DNA from: Acanthosepion esculentum
Lineage: Eukaryota; Mollusca; Cephalopoda; Sepiida; Sepiidae
Assembly: GCA_964036315.1 (NCBI GenBank)
Contig: OZ038511.1
Span: forward strand, 1,541,126-1,605,125
Direction: 5' to 3'
Length of the DNA stretch: 64,000 nucleotides
Both the position numbers and the translations under genes were made by a program. A model generated the notes under the pieces. That model had not been told where the DNA came from and did no database searches. It saw only the letters and a program-made list of their open reading frames with translations. Each line of letters begins with the position of its first letter. Within the stretch, counting starts at the first letter, position 1. This document shows positions 1 to 10,217 of the stretch, piece after piece.

Positions 1-972
1 CTTATGGTCAAGGCTTTTGATAAGTTTTGAGACTTCCTGTGCTGTAATAAAAATATTATTGAGATTGGGCTTGGTGAGTCTTGGGAAGGGGATGGACTTT
101 GTCATCTAATGTTAAATTTGAGGCAAAGATTGAGGTGAAGAGCTTTGCCATATCTGTCAAGGAAGATATGACGATGAGGCCATTTATAATAGTGGGCATA
201 GCCACTTTGCCTCTGTTCATAATTTGGCTGGTGACCTTTCAGAATTCTTGGGATTCAATTTGTATCTTTTTTCTTGGCCTGGACTGACTGTACATAGCTA
301 CACTTTACATTTTCTAGAACTTTCTTGCAGTGATTGCGGGCAGTTCTGAAAAAAATGTAAGAGTCAAACTATACTATTCCTTGCAATAGGTATTGAAGTA
401 GTGGTTATGGTGAGCTTTGGCTGCAGCACATTCAAGAATCAGCCAGGGCTGCCTATTTTCATTTTAGAGATGTATAAAACTTTCCATTCCTGAAAGGATC
501 CATTCCATGAAGAGGGCAGCAGTTTTGGAGGCAGAATTCTTTGAAGAAGGTTGAGAGAAGAGAAAAATTGTTCTGTGGAATGGAAAATCAGGGCATGCCT
601 TTGGTTTGGCATCACTCTGGACACTGACTAAGGAATGGTCTGACATGGTTTGTGGTGGAGTAACACTTTTACTAAGCATTTATCAGGGTAGGATAGGAAG
701 GCGGTTTGCCTGATATCCTGTTGCATCAGGGACGCAGGTGGATTCTAGAATGATCTGGACCATTTCATAGGAGAAGTCTCTGCAATATCTGCCACCTTCA
801 TCCATTTTGTTTGAGTGAACTAATCACTCTTCATGGTGGATATTGAAGTCACTACAAATATGAAAGCTAGATGAGAGAAATTTTGTGAGGATATTATCAA
901 TCCTGTCAGATATTTGATTGAAAATTACCATCTCATTGTCCTGAGGATGATAGAGAGCAAAAAATGAATGTG

Positions 973-985
<13 letters not shown>
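1..985 (-). mobile_element. Jockey-type LINE, endonuclease to RT start, decayed
   Basis: Read on the minus strand, this is the apurinic-type endonuclease and the linker into the reverse transcriptase of a non-LTR retrotransposon. Around 850-825 the frame gives SDFNIHHEE, the family's GDFN-x-H catalytic motif with Gly changed to Ser, followed by a stop where Trp is usual. Further on come LVHSNKMDEGGRYCRDF, an RVPD-like stretch (CVPDATGYQAN) and, near 640-615, SDHSLVSV, which matches the endonuclease SDHxxV motif. From about 560 to 100 the linker is in shifted frames. At 90-1 the frame PRLTKPNLNNI...KLIKSLD resembles the residues just before the RT domain, so RT should continue beyond base 1. 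Stops and frameshifts make it a dead copy. The 5' side ends at the (TA)n array. Orientation matches the LINE copies at 8680-12240 and 40195-41275. Jockey/CR1 placement is by motif only. Confidence 0.75.

Positions 986-1019
<34 letters not shown>
977..1019. repeat. (TA)n microsatellite
   Basis: Uninterrupted TA dinucleotides, bounding the LINE fragment on its 5' side and followed by a short GA-rich stretch. Confidence 0.97.
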
Positions 1020-1021
<2 letters not shown>

Positions 1022-1348
1022 GGAGAGAGAGATGAATCTATATACGTTCAATAATCTTGTGTTGTTTTTTTCAGTTGGATTTATCAAGACTAAAGATTAT
1101 TGAAGTTATTTGCATTCAACAAAGTCAAGCATCCAGCATCCATTAATATATATAACGAATATGCACACAGAAATCAACACTGTATGGTGATTGGCAGTTT
1201 CATAATCATCAGTCTGAATATTGCTTAAGATGTGAAAATGACAATCATCATGCAATGTTGATTACAATGTCTGTATTTATAAACACATTATCTCTAATAA
1301 TGAGAACTTTTCCTCCATAAATATACCAAATTTTAAACAATATATATA

Positions 1349-1755
1349 ATGGCTGAGTGGTTAGAACATTCATTTTCTGACCATAAGACCTGAGTTCAAA
1401 TCTCACCAGGGTCAATTTGTTAAGGAGGTGAATCCCTGAAGGAGGCAATCCCGGTGTGTGGTACCACTGGAAAATGCCTGAAAAACATAACACAGGGTAA
1501 CCCAAGCTTTGTATATGAAATTGGGTAGATGAAACTTTGGAAGTTGTTGTTAACATGAAGTCACAAGTCATTGTTGCCCAGGGTTTGAGTGTGCTGGCCT
1601 TTTGAAAAAACTGATTATGATAGATTATGCACTATCTCCCCAAAACTGTAACTAAGGTAGTTGCAATATAAACTCACAGGTTCACTGTGTGAGTGCTTAA
1701 CAAACATAAATATTTCTGAGCAAGCAAGGATTGGCTAGCTACAGAAGTGAGTAAC
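1349..1755 (+). mobile_element. tRNA-derived SINE, copy 1
   Basis: The head resembles a tRNA gene: a pol III A box (GGCTGAGTGG, from 1351) and, about 40 bases on, a B box (GAGTTCAAATC, from 1392). The body continues for roughly 350 bases and aligns with the reverse complement of 1940-2366: shared strings include CACAAGTCAT, AAATTGGGTAGATG, ACTGTAA(A/C)TAAGGT and AACAAACATAAA. Two alignable copies with the same tRNA-like head are good evidence for a SINE family. It lies beside an ATGTGTGTGT repeat at its 3' end. Cephalopod SINE families with tRNA heads are known; I cannot name the family without a search. Confidence 0.72.
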
Positions 1756-1759
1756 CAGA

Positions 1760-1800
1760 CATATATATATGTGTGTGTGTGTGTGTGTTTGTTTGTTTGC
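1760..1800. repeat. (TA)n(TG)n(TTTG)n microsatellite
   Basis: ATATATAT runs into a TG array and then three TTTG units, between the two SINE copies and possibly derived from a SINE tail. Confidence 0.9.
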
Positions 1801-1939
1801 TTTTGGTCCAAAGAAGCTCTTCCAACAAAACTTCTGATATTTTGTTATGTGTTCAGTTTTGGGGAAATGGATGGGAATAAAAATTTTGAGCACCATTAGC
1901 TAATGGCTGGCCACTTGCATTCAAGGATACCTGTCTACT

Positions 1940-2366
1940 AGGGTGGCTAACTAATCCCTATTACAGATGTTTGCTCAGGTGCATTTTATGTTTGTTCAAC
2001 AGCCACACAACCCACCTGTGGTTTATACTGCAACTATGCTGAGTAGACCTTATTTACAGTTTCTGGGAAAGAAGCGTGTTATCTAGCATGCTCAACAATC
2101 TGAACAAGGTCAGCATGACTTGTGACTTTATGCTAGCACAGCCATCGACAGCTCCCAAGTGTTCCATCTACCCAATTTCACTCACAAGGCTTGAATTAAC
2201 CTGTGGTATGTTTTTAGGCACTTTCCAAAGTTACCAATGGTGAGATCGCCTCCACCAGACTGATAACATCAAGAAGTCACCTTCCTGACAAATTGACCAT
2301 GGTGAGATTTGAACCCGGGTCTTGTGGTCAGGAAGCAAAAGTTCTAACCACTTGCCCTGTGCCCAT
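1940..2366 (-). mobile_element. tRNA-derived SINE, copy 2 (inverted)
   Basis: Minus-strand copy of the SINE at 1349-1755. Its 5' head is at 2366: AAGTGGTTAGAAC, then the B box GGGTTCAAATCTCACC near 2312-2297, better preserved than in copy 1. Similarity to copy 1 runs at least to about 1945 on the plus strand, and the element may extend to about 1801. The two heads point outward-in (convergent), so a transcript across both could fold into a long imperfect duplex. Divergence between the copies is substantial, with small indels, implying old insertions. Confidence 0.72.
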
Positions 2367-2369
2367 AAT

Positions 2370-4300
2370 ATATATTCAAATTTCTTTAAATTTTTTGTGC
2401 TGTTGTTTCAATGAAAATATAAATATCATTAAATATTGATGTATTTTGTTGGAATAAGCTTGTATTAAGGACATTCCACTTACATTAATGTCTACATTAA
2501 TGAGAAAGGAAATTGTCAATTTTCACAGATGCAAACATGTTTTCTGTATCTCAGGAAGCAACTCTGTTTAGGTTATGTCTTATGAGATGGAAGAATTATT
2601 AACCATTTTCTAACAGGCCAGAGGATTAAGATTCCAGTTATATCATTTCAAATTGTTGGTGACATGTATATGACATAATCTATTATAAGCATTATCCTAA
2701 GATTGAGTATAAGAAATATGATAAATGATTTTCAGAATAGAAACTCCTGAGAAACAAGGCTTTCTGTCCTTCTGTTGCAGGTGATATGAATGACTTCTAA
2801 AAAGGTGAAGATTTTTTACCTCATTCAGTCAAAAATAATAACAACTAATAGTGAAGAAACCACAATAGTAAAACCTTATTGGTGTCATGTAGAGAAAAAT
2901 AAATATTACAAACCGAACTGAAACCAACATTGAAAATTATGTGCCTTTCATTAACATTTCTTTTTAGTCTTTACTTAGATATTGCTGTATTGACAATATC
3001 AGCCTATTTTCACTGTTATTTTAGAAAAGGCCAAAAAATGATCATTTTCTTTTTTTCTGATGAAAGTGAATAATTTATTAATAACAAAAATATGTACCAT
3101 GTTACACATAAACATACACCTACCATTGTTAAGAGCAACTGTGTATATGTTTTATATACACCCAGAAAACATATACTACCTATCTGTTGACAGATGCATT
3201 ACTGATTCTGTTGACAGAAAAAAATTCCATCTGATAGCAACAAATAGTAACTAATATCGAAAATTCAAAGACTTTTTGGCAAGAATGGTAAAAGAATATG
3301 TATAGTGGTAGTGTAACCATGGCAGAAAAATTAGGAACTTATTTCATATGACCAGTATTTAGCTACAGAGAATTTTACATCACTTTTTTAAGAGTCAAGA
3401 CATTGCAAAAATATAAAATTTGAAATAATAGCACAGAATAGCAATGCAGAAAAAACATCATTTTCACAAGAAATATAATCTTTTATGTAATTCTTATACA
3501 ATAATAATAAAGTTTATCAATACATTTATCAATGGATATGCAACAATTTAAATCTATTTATTTTATAAATATTTCAATTATTTCCTCTTCCATTCATAAA
3601 TTGCAAACACTCTATTTGTCTATACATTATTATACATTCTTTGGTTTTTGTTGCTTTTTGAAATTTACTGAAATCTAATCAGGTGCAATGAAATGTAAAC
3701 ATCAAATCCCTATCTTTGGTATCATGCTTTTGTTGCTCATCTTTTATTTGTACAGAAATTGGGTCAATATGCCTTTGTAAAAAAATGTAGGTAGACTAAA
3801 AGGGGCATAGTAGAAGAAAGATACAAATTTTTTAATGTGTTTTAAGTTAGTTTTCTGGAGCATAAAAATGACAACAATATGTAAGTAATTTTGTATTAGT
3901 TATGTTTTCTATATAAGTAATCTATGAGAAATTGCTGAAAAGTGCTCAGCCCAACCAAGAATCCCTTTCAGAAAATTTTGATTGGGGATTTGGTCAGATT
4001 TTGACCGCCATTGCATTCTTATCTCTAAAATCTCTTACTTATCTCTAACTTCATTGTGAGAAATCTGCTTTTTGAATCTGTAGAGTAGGACAGGTAGGTG
4101 TATCATACAGAGGAACATCCATAAGAACAACACTGGTAACCATTCATGAAATGGACTAACCAGCATGTGTGTGAACAACACAAATATAAACAAGGCTAGT
4201 GGGAAGCCTCAGAAGGTGGACAGATTGCAGCCATCACTGAAGTACTCTACAGAATCATTAAAAGTAAAAAATATTTAAAGAAAGCAAACAAAAACAAGAG
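2370..4300. other. AT-rich, no gene seen
   Basis: About 1.9 kb of AT-rich sequence. The only open frames are short (for example 64 codons at 3060) with no recognisable motif or splice context. I see no LTR here, which matters because the 5' LTR of the copia element downstream would be expected nearby and is absent. Confidence 0.6.
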
Positions 4301-4371
4301 AAATAAAAAAGCAACTTATTAAGAGTCTAATCTCTCCTAATTACAAATGAAATGGTAAAAATGTAAAAATA

Positions 4372-4608
4372 GGAGTTGATGTGGTTGATTCAGACATCCC
4401 AATGTTGTTAAGCAAAGAAGCAATGAAGAAAACAGGTATTGTGTTGGATTTTTCCAAAGAAACTATAAAATTGTTTGGTACTATGCAGAAATTATTCTGC
4501 ACAGATTCAGGACACTATTATGTACCCCTAACAAAAGCTCCATCACAGAAGGAGTGTGCTGAAGTACTACTTATCAGTGTAAATAAAAAAGTAAAAAGGA
4601 AAAGTTGA
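4372..4608 (+). pseudogene. copia protease, C-terminal part
   Basis: The frame through DVVDSDIPMLLSKEAMKK and VLDFSKETIKLFG matches the second half of copia aspartic proteases, where the xIPLLLSxxAMK stretch follows the flap. The active-site D-T/S-G lies upstream in the family, but I cannot find it in the bases before 4372, so the domain is truncated. The frame ends with a stop at 4606-4608, and the integrase frame starts in another register, overlapping by 4 bases. In an intact element these are one continuous polyprotein, so the overlap marks a frameshift. Confidence 0.7.
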
Positions 4609-5027
4609 AAATAGCTGAAAAATTACACCGCCAATTCAGCCACCCCAATGGTTTCAAATTGGTAAGGAATGTTGGCATAAGAGACAGGGAATTCCTTAAA
4701 ATCCTGGAGAAGTTTCTATCAACATGTGACATTTGCTTAACTTACAAAAAAGCAAAGCCAAGACCCATTGTTGGATTCTCATTAGCCACACAGTTCAATG
4801 AGCAGGTTGCAATGGATATTAAAGACATTCAAGGTCATAAGGTGCACCGTATGATCAATCATGGCACTAGGTATAGTGTTGCGGCTGAAATCCCTAATAA
4901 AGATAGCTCTTCCATTATTAAATGCATTTTTAAATACTGGATTTCTTATTTTGGAATACCAAATTTTTTTCTGTCAAAGGGAGGGAGTTTGATAACCAAA
5001 AATGTTGAGACGTGGCTCAAAATCTAA
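4605..5027 (+). pseudogene. copia integrase N-terminal part, core broken
   Basis: This 140-residue frame begins with KIAEKLHRQFSHP and reaches CDICLTYKKAKPRP, which is the H-x-H...C-x2-C zinc-binding module before copia integrases. It continues into the integrase core: VAMDIKDIQG supplies the first catalytic Asp, and RMINHGTRYSVA is the following strand region. The second catalytic Asp would sit in a LTDNGGEF-like motif; here the sequence reads FLSKGGSLI, so that Asp is missing. The frame then stops and the rest of the core, with its catalytic Glu, is absent: the next frame resumes near the C-terminal domain. The enzyme cannot be active. Confidence 0.78.
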
Positions 5028-5569
5028 ACATGGTTGTAAGAACAACTGCTGCTCAAATACGATCAGCATTTCCACAAAAATATGCCTATGGTGATCTAGT
5101 ATATTTCAAGAGAAATGAATCAGAAAAATGGATGGGCCCAGGAAGAGTTATTGGATGGGAGTCTAAGCAGGTCCTAGTAAAACATGGAGGGACATATGTA
5201 AGAGTAGATCCCTGTCAGCTGATGTACCACTCCAATCAAATTGAACAGCCAGTAGGTAACAGTGATTCAGACACTGTTGGAAATCCAGAGGTGGTACATG
5301 GAAATGTTACAGACAGTCCAACTCAGGATGACATAGAGGAAGAATATCTAATGCTAGAAGAGTCTGGTAACAATGTGGATATTAATCCCCTGACAAATGA
5401 AGCATTATCAGAAAAAGTCATGAAACCAGTAAAACAGGTGAATCTACCTAAACCAGGGCAAGTAGTGAATTGCCAAATGATCAAGCAGCCTGAACTGGAT
5501 AAACTGAGAATAATCAGTAGAGCTGGAAAAGCCACTTGTTCCAATAAATATTTCATGAATGTTATTTAA
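5012..5569 (+). pseudogene. copia integrase C-terminal domain and linker
   Basis: A 185-residue frame, the longest in the window. YGDLVYFKRNESEKWMGPGR followed by VIGWESKQVLVKHGGTYVRV is the SH3-like chromatin/DNA-binding C-terminal domain of copia-type integrases. After it comes an acidic, low-complexity linker (residues about 75-120, rich in Asp, Glu, Ser) leading toward RT. The junction with the previous frame removes roughly half of the integrase core, so this is a deletion plus frameshift rather than a simple stop. The adjacent 5575 onward continues the linker in another frame. Confidence 0.75.
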
Positions 5570-5574
5570 GAGAG

Positions 5575-6497
5575 CAATAGACCATTTTGCCTTGATTTCA
5601 AAAATGCTGTTACTTCATGGACACCTGGCCCAGAATGGGATTCAGCAGAGACTCTTATATTATCTCCATCTGATCCTTGTTTTGAGCAGGCAAAACAGGA
5701 GGAATTATCTAATTGGTTAAAGAATAAAGTCTATACAGTTGTTCCTGACATGGGGCAGAGTAGAGTCACTATATGATGGGTGTGCACAGAAAAAACTGCA
5801 TAATGCAATAATTCTGTTATGGCCAGGCTTGTTGCTAGAGGATTTCAGGACAGAGATGAAGGATCTGTTAGATCTGACTCTCCCACATGCTCTAAGGAAG
5901 GATTTAGGATTGCTTTGGCTGTGATAGCCTCAAAAGGTTGGTCTTGCAATTCTCTAGACATAAAGACTGCTTTTTCTCCAAGGCATGAAAATGGCCAGAC
6001 CTGTTTATTTGTTGCCACCACCTGAAGTAGTCAATGACAGAGGTAAACTTTGGAAGTTTACCAAGTGTGTTTATGGTTTGACCAATGCCTCAAGATCCAG
6101 GTACCTTATGGTAAAGAATGCACTGCTGAAACTTGGAGCCGAGATATCCAGATATGACCAAGCTACTTTGATTTGGTTCCATAATGAGGAAATGCATGGT
6201 ATTATTTCCACACATGTTGATGACTTCTGTTGGGGGGGCTCTGAGCTTTTCAGGAGATCCATCATTGATAAACTAAAGGCCAATTTTGTTGTAAAATCTG
6301 AGGATTCAGTTAAATTCAGGTACCTTGGATTAGATGTTAATCAGGAAAAAAACAACATTGTTAATAGCCAGGACAAATATGTTCCAAGACTTCAGCTTAT
6401 CCCTATTCCTTATATTGTTGGAGATGGAAGACTGAGTTCTGATGAAGAACCAATGGTTAGACAGGCCAATGGCAGGTTAAATTGGATTGCCACCTAG
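5575..6497 (+). pseudogene. copia reverse transcriptase (RVT_2 type), frameshifted
   Basis: Pieces in three frames together cover the RT. MARLVARGFQ at 5819 is the KARLVARG motif; NSLDIKTAF near 5950 carries the first catalytic Asp of copia RT; from 5985, LPPPEVVNDRGKLWKFTKCV then YGLTNASRSRY correspond to the LKKxLYGLKQAPRxW region; HVDDF (about 6212-6226) is the catalytic Y/V-DD box. KFRYLGLDV and the QANGRLNW stretch match the connection region. The last piece is a 170-residue open frame ending in a stop at 6495. The active-site motif is intact but the gene is broken at least twice upstream. Confidence 0.82.
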
Positions 6498-6499
6498 AC

Positions 6500-7184
6500 C
6501 AGGCCTGATCTCAGTTTTGATGTGAGTGAATTTCCATCTTTTATGGAGAAGGGAAGATTTGATTGTATACGACAAGCCAACAAGAACATAAAGAAGCCAA
6601 GAAGGAGACTTCTCGGATTTGTATCCCAGCTCTTGATGATCTCCAGAAGCTGTGAATAACAGCATATAGTGATTTATCTTTTGCCAATTTAGAAGATAAT
6701 AGTTCTTGGGGGGTGGGGGTGGGTCTATATCATTTTCATTGTTGGAAGCAATAGCAAATACTTCCCTGTTCAATGACAATCCAAGAGGAGAAAGAGGGTT
6801 GTCAAAAGCACACAAGTGGCAGAGACTTTAGCTTTAGTGGATCTAAATGAGGCTTGTATATATTATAAAACATTACCTTGTGAAATTCTGCACATAGATG
6901 ATTTGTCAAAGATCCCCATAGTTTGCAAAACAGACAACTCTGGAGTACATAGTGCCACTCGTTTGACCAATCTCATTCTTGATAAAAGGTTGAGAGTTGA
7001 GACGACCATCCTCAAAGAAACGCTGGCTAAGAATGAAATAGAGGAAATCATATGGATTTCCCAAGAACACCAAGTGGCTGATATTTTTACAAAAAGAGGT
7101 GTCTCCCTGTCAAAAAAAATCATGAGATGCATATTAGGCCATGTGAGAGAAAAAGAAAAAGTGGGGAGAAATGTTAACTTGTGA
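6500..7184 (+). pseudogene. copia RNase H domain
   Basis: After the stop at 6495 the frame resumes with RPDLSFDVSE, the family's (T)RPDL motif. Near 6660 AYSDLSFAN gives the first RNase H Asp. A G-rich indel around 6708-6725 shifts the frame. From 6816 AETLALVDLNEA, then VCKTDNSGVHSA with a catalytic Asp, DKRLRVETTILKE and ISQEHQVADIFTK are the classic copia RNase H tail. The frame ends at 7184, inside the LTR, as is usual when the polyprotein stop lies at the LTR edge. Confidence 0.82.
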
Positions 7185-7427
7185 CTTATCAGGAATTGAA
7201 CCTGAGACCTTCTCATAATAAATTGTAGGTTGGTTTAATTTAAATAAGACTGTTTCAGCCAATCAGGGGCAGGCTTGGGATTGTAGTAGGTACTACTTAA
7301 GACACACACAAATTTGTTCAGGTATAAAAAGTCATTTGCCTGGGGAGGTGCTAACAGTCTGAGCTATTGGATTAACTCTGTGTTAGTGCTCATTTCACAG
7401 GTAGGTTCCTGAAGGTAGTTGTTAACA
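7172..7427 (+). repeat. 3' LTR of the copia element
   Basis: The segment opens with TGTTAAC just after a purine tract and closes with GTTAACA, giving the 7-bp inverted ends (TG...CA) typical of LTRs. It is 256 bp. Inside are a CCAAT-type box (GCCAATCAGG, about 7257-7267) and a TATA-like TATAAAAAG (about 7323), about 60 bases apart, as expected for a pol II LTR promoter. No matching 5' LTR is seen, so the length rests on the inverted ends alone. Confidence 0.65.
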
Positions 7428-7449
7428 GCCAGTTCTCTGAGGCCCAAGC

Positions 7450-8110
7450 GATCAACACAAGTTTCTCCAAAGGTTTGCTTCTTGGTTCCTACTTTACATA
7501 GCTGATCTGCCGAAGAGTATACTCTGATCATTTATGAATAGCTGTGCCGATGATACAATGGTATATGGGCATACCTCCAAAAGCCCTTATTTGACCAGAG
7601 CTTGGTAACTGATAACTCAGTGGGGAAAAAACTGGCTGGTCATATTCAATGCATTAAAAAAAAAACAAGCAAGTGATATTTCACCATCACCTACTGAACT
7701 TAGAACTTTCACCAATCGTGATGAATGGATGTTCCCTCAGGGAAGCCCCATGTCTTGAGCACTTATTACGACTTAAACTCCGCTTTGCCAAAGATGCTGG
7801 AAAAATAGTCAGTTCTCTGTAGTGCTCCAGCAAGTATCTGAATTCTGCTATCTTCTACCTTCTGCCAGATGAAGTCAAAATTGGAGTACTGCTGCCATAT
7901 TTGGGAAGAAGCTGTCTAGTCTTCATTTGCCACTCTTGATAGAGCCCTTTGTATTCCTTTGCTGAGATGTAAGTTCCACTTACAATCTTAACCTGTTCAA
8001 GTCTATGGTTAACTGTTATCTTTCACACATAAACCGCACCTTTTACTCTGTAAGACTCTACTTTGAGTGGCCTCCTGGGCCTTGTACAGGGTGAACACCA
8101 TTGTAAATAA
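7450..8110 (+). mobile_element. LINE RT C-terminal fragment (copy A)
   Basis: Plus-strand relic of a Jockey-type RT. From about 7480: ASWFLLYIADLPKSIL, then CADDTMVYGHTSK, where ADD is the catalytic box, then ITQWGKNWLVIFNA, typical of the thumb region. Downstream fragments (SPIVMNGCSL, EAPCLEHLL, AKDAGKIV, KLEYCCHIW) follow family order in shifted frames, with about 90 bases of the late ORF missing near 7985 compared with copy B. It begins within 25 bases of the copia LTR end, so one truncated the other or they sit side by side by chance. It belongs to a family different from the antisense LINEs here. Confidence 0.72.
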
Positions 8111-8134
8111 AAAAGATAAAAAATTTCTAACATT

Positions 8135-8402
8135 CATTGACTAAGATCTGCTATGCCATGCACATTGTAACAAACCACCCTCATTCTCTTCATATTCCAT
8201 AAGTGAGATGTAAGTTCCACTGCAGCATCTTCTTCCCACAAACTGCTGTTTTTTTAAACTGACTCCCAAGAGGATGCTTCTCCGATCACTACATTCTTAA
8301 CCTGTTCAAGTCTAGGGTTAACTGTTATCTTCCCCACATATCCCCATAAATTGTGCCTCTTGCTCTGTAACCCTCTACCTTAAGTGGCTCTCGAGCCTTG
8401 AA
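8135..8402 (+). mobile_element. LINE ORF2 3' end fragment (copy B)
   Basis: A second piece of the same LINE family as copy A, in tandem. NHPHSLHIP, then VRCKFHCSIFFPQTA, then LTCSSLGLTVIF-type residues correspond to the last 80 or so codons of ORF2. DNA shared with copy A includes GAGATGTAAGTTCCACT, TTAACCTGTTCAAGTCTA and GGTTAACTGTTATCTT. Copy B contains about 90 bases that copy A lacks. The end near 8402 is by loss of similarity. Confidence 0.65.
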
Positions 8403-8679
8403 CATCATCCTAAAAAACATATTTCAGGGAGATCAGGCTGTATTACTGATAAATATATGTCATATTGCATTTTATATCAGAGAATAATTAGAGATACAAA
8501 TCATAATTTAACTTTATGGAATAATTTTAATTCATGCATTGTCCAAAAATTTCTAATCTGTTCATAAGTATACATATTTCTGTACTATTTTTTTTATTTT
8601 ACATACTTTATATTACATATATATTTTTTTTAATCATTTCACCTCAAGCAAGAGTTTAATGTCACTAGAACGCAGGGGG

Positions 8680-9858
8680 TTACAGGGAGTGAAAGAGACT
8701 AAGAAGACTTTAGTGAGGAAAAGGACAATAAAGGAACAGGATTCAGGAAGGCAGGAGATGGAGATTGATGTTGCATTTAAATTTTTGAAGATTGTAGGTG
8801 GCAGGAAAACAAGAAACTGGAAGGAATTCCAGAGTTTAGAAGTGTAAGAAAGAAACTATTTGAATAGAATATATGGTTGCATCTAGCTAGTTCAACAGTA
8901 AAACAGTGAGACATACTTGACAGTCTCAGTCTTAAATACATGAAAAGACAGAGGCACGCCACATCACATCAGTGGGAAAGGGATTGAGGTCAAGATGCCA
9001 GGTCAGGACCAATTATATTACAGACTCTTCCTTGAATTTTGTCAAGAATCCCAAGATATATAATAGGAGCACCAGACTAGATATAGCAGCATTATTCCCT
9101 GCACAGATAAATGGTAGATTTATTAATGTGCAAGATGGATTCTAATGAGAAGAATTGTCTGACATGATACAGTAAACCAACTTTCCTTGCAGTAGACCAA
9201 GCAATTGACTGAATATAATCACTCCACTTTATGTCAATGGAAAACAGAAGTACAAGAAGATGCAAATTATTGCCCTCCTGGAGTTTAGAATCAGTCATGC
9301 TGATGGCATGCAGAAAAGGTTCTTTATGGTGATTAAATGAAAGCATTTTTGATTTGGAGGCATTTAAATTAACAAGCCATTCTTTGTACCAGTTAACTAC
9401 TGATTGGATGTCCTTTTTAAATGCATTTGCCAGTTTTACTTTGTTGTTGCTACTAAGACAGGAGTAAATAATTATGTCATCTGCATAGATACCAAGTTGG
9501 AAACTGATAATATTGGGAATGTTGTTGATGAAGATCATAAACAGTGTAGATTGGAAGGTACAACCTTGAGGAAGCCCTGCATTAATATGAAATGAACAAA
9601 AAGTGTATCCATTCAACACAACCTTTATTGCAAAATTTGTTAGGAAGGATTGGATTAGGCCAAGTATTTATCCTGAGACAGTGTAACACTTCAGCTTGTG
9701 CAGAAGGCCAAACCATGTCAGACATCTTTGAGATATTTAGATCTACAGCCTGTGCTTCACTGTTCTTATCTAAAGCTTGATAAGCAAATTTGGTAATGGC
9801 TGAAAGCCATATTATTCATCCAAAAGGATGTCATGTTAAGTAAGATGCCTTATCAGTT
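8680..9858 (-). mobile_element. Jockey-type LINE, 3' half (RT and tail)
   Basis: Minus-strand LINE interrupted by the Tc1 at 9860. The open frame 9619-9092 (175 codons) contains NAGLPQGCTFQSTLFMIFIN (RT motif with PQG), LGIYADDIIIYSC (catalytic YADD intact), WYKEWLVNLNASKSK (thumb) and KVGLLYHVRQFF. Below 9092, in other frames, KIQGRVCNIIGPDLAS, then SLSHRCDVACLCLF match the last part of ORF2. Position 9780-9650 on the same strand gives the earlier RT residues. YADD is intact but the element is split and frameshifted. The downstream end at about 8680 is where similarity fades; no poly(A) tail is clear. Confidence 0.8.
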
Positions 9859-9859
9859 A

Positions 9860-10055
9860 CAGTGGGGAAAATAAGTATTTCATCCCCTGATGATTTTCTG
9901 AGTTTGCCACCTTACAAAAATGGGAACAGTCTATAATTTTCAGAGTAGATCCATCGTGAAAGTGAGAGATGGAATATAAAAAAATTCTAGAAAACCACAT
10001 TATATTAATTTTTGAACATTTATTTCTTTTTTATTGAAAAAATAAATATCCCCTA
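9860..10055 (+). repeat. Left inverted repeat of the Tc1
   Basis: Matches the reverse complement of 11108-11308 over about 195 bases with scattered substitutions. The outer direct repeat is at the extreme end and the inner one near 10036-10054. Confidence 0.88.
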
Positions 10056-10217
10056 CCAACCAGCAATGATTCAGGCCCCACAGACCGGTTATGTGACCAG
10101 GAGGCATATAGACTAGTTCTATTACTCAAGTATTACTCTTAATCAAGTACTCATTACCTGTATAAAAGACACTAGTTCACAGAATCCTTCAATGAATCAG
10201 AATCTAATCTCTCCACA

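Larger units (their letters stand above)
4330..7171 (+). mobile_element. Ty1/copia retrotransposon, 5'-truncated body
   Basis: Ordered copia parts on the plus strand: end of protease (4372-4608), pre-integrase zinc-binding region and start of integrase (4605-5025), integrase C-terminal part and linker (5020-5570), RT (5575-6500) and RNase H (6620-7184). The order protease, integrase, RT, RNase H is diagnostic of Ty1/copia rather than Ty3/gypsy. No gag and no 5' LTR are visible. At least four frameshifts or stops separate the parts. A purine-rich tract (AAAAAGTGGGGAGAA) ends just before the LTR at 7172. Its protein resembles animal copia lineages (GalEa-like is my guess, unverified). Confidence 0.85.

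Noticed and set aside
6071..6283. Minus-strand frame of 70 codons
   Set aside because: Shadow of the copia RT gene; the same applies to 5323-5556 and 6863-7216 minus.
7185..7216. AATTGAACCTGAGACC resembles a tRNA B box on the minus strand
   Set aside because: No A box at the right distance; it lies within the copia LTR and is better explained as LTR sequence.
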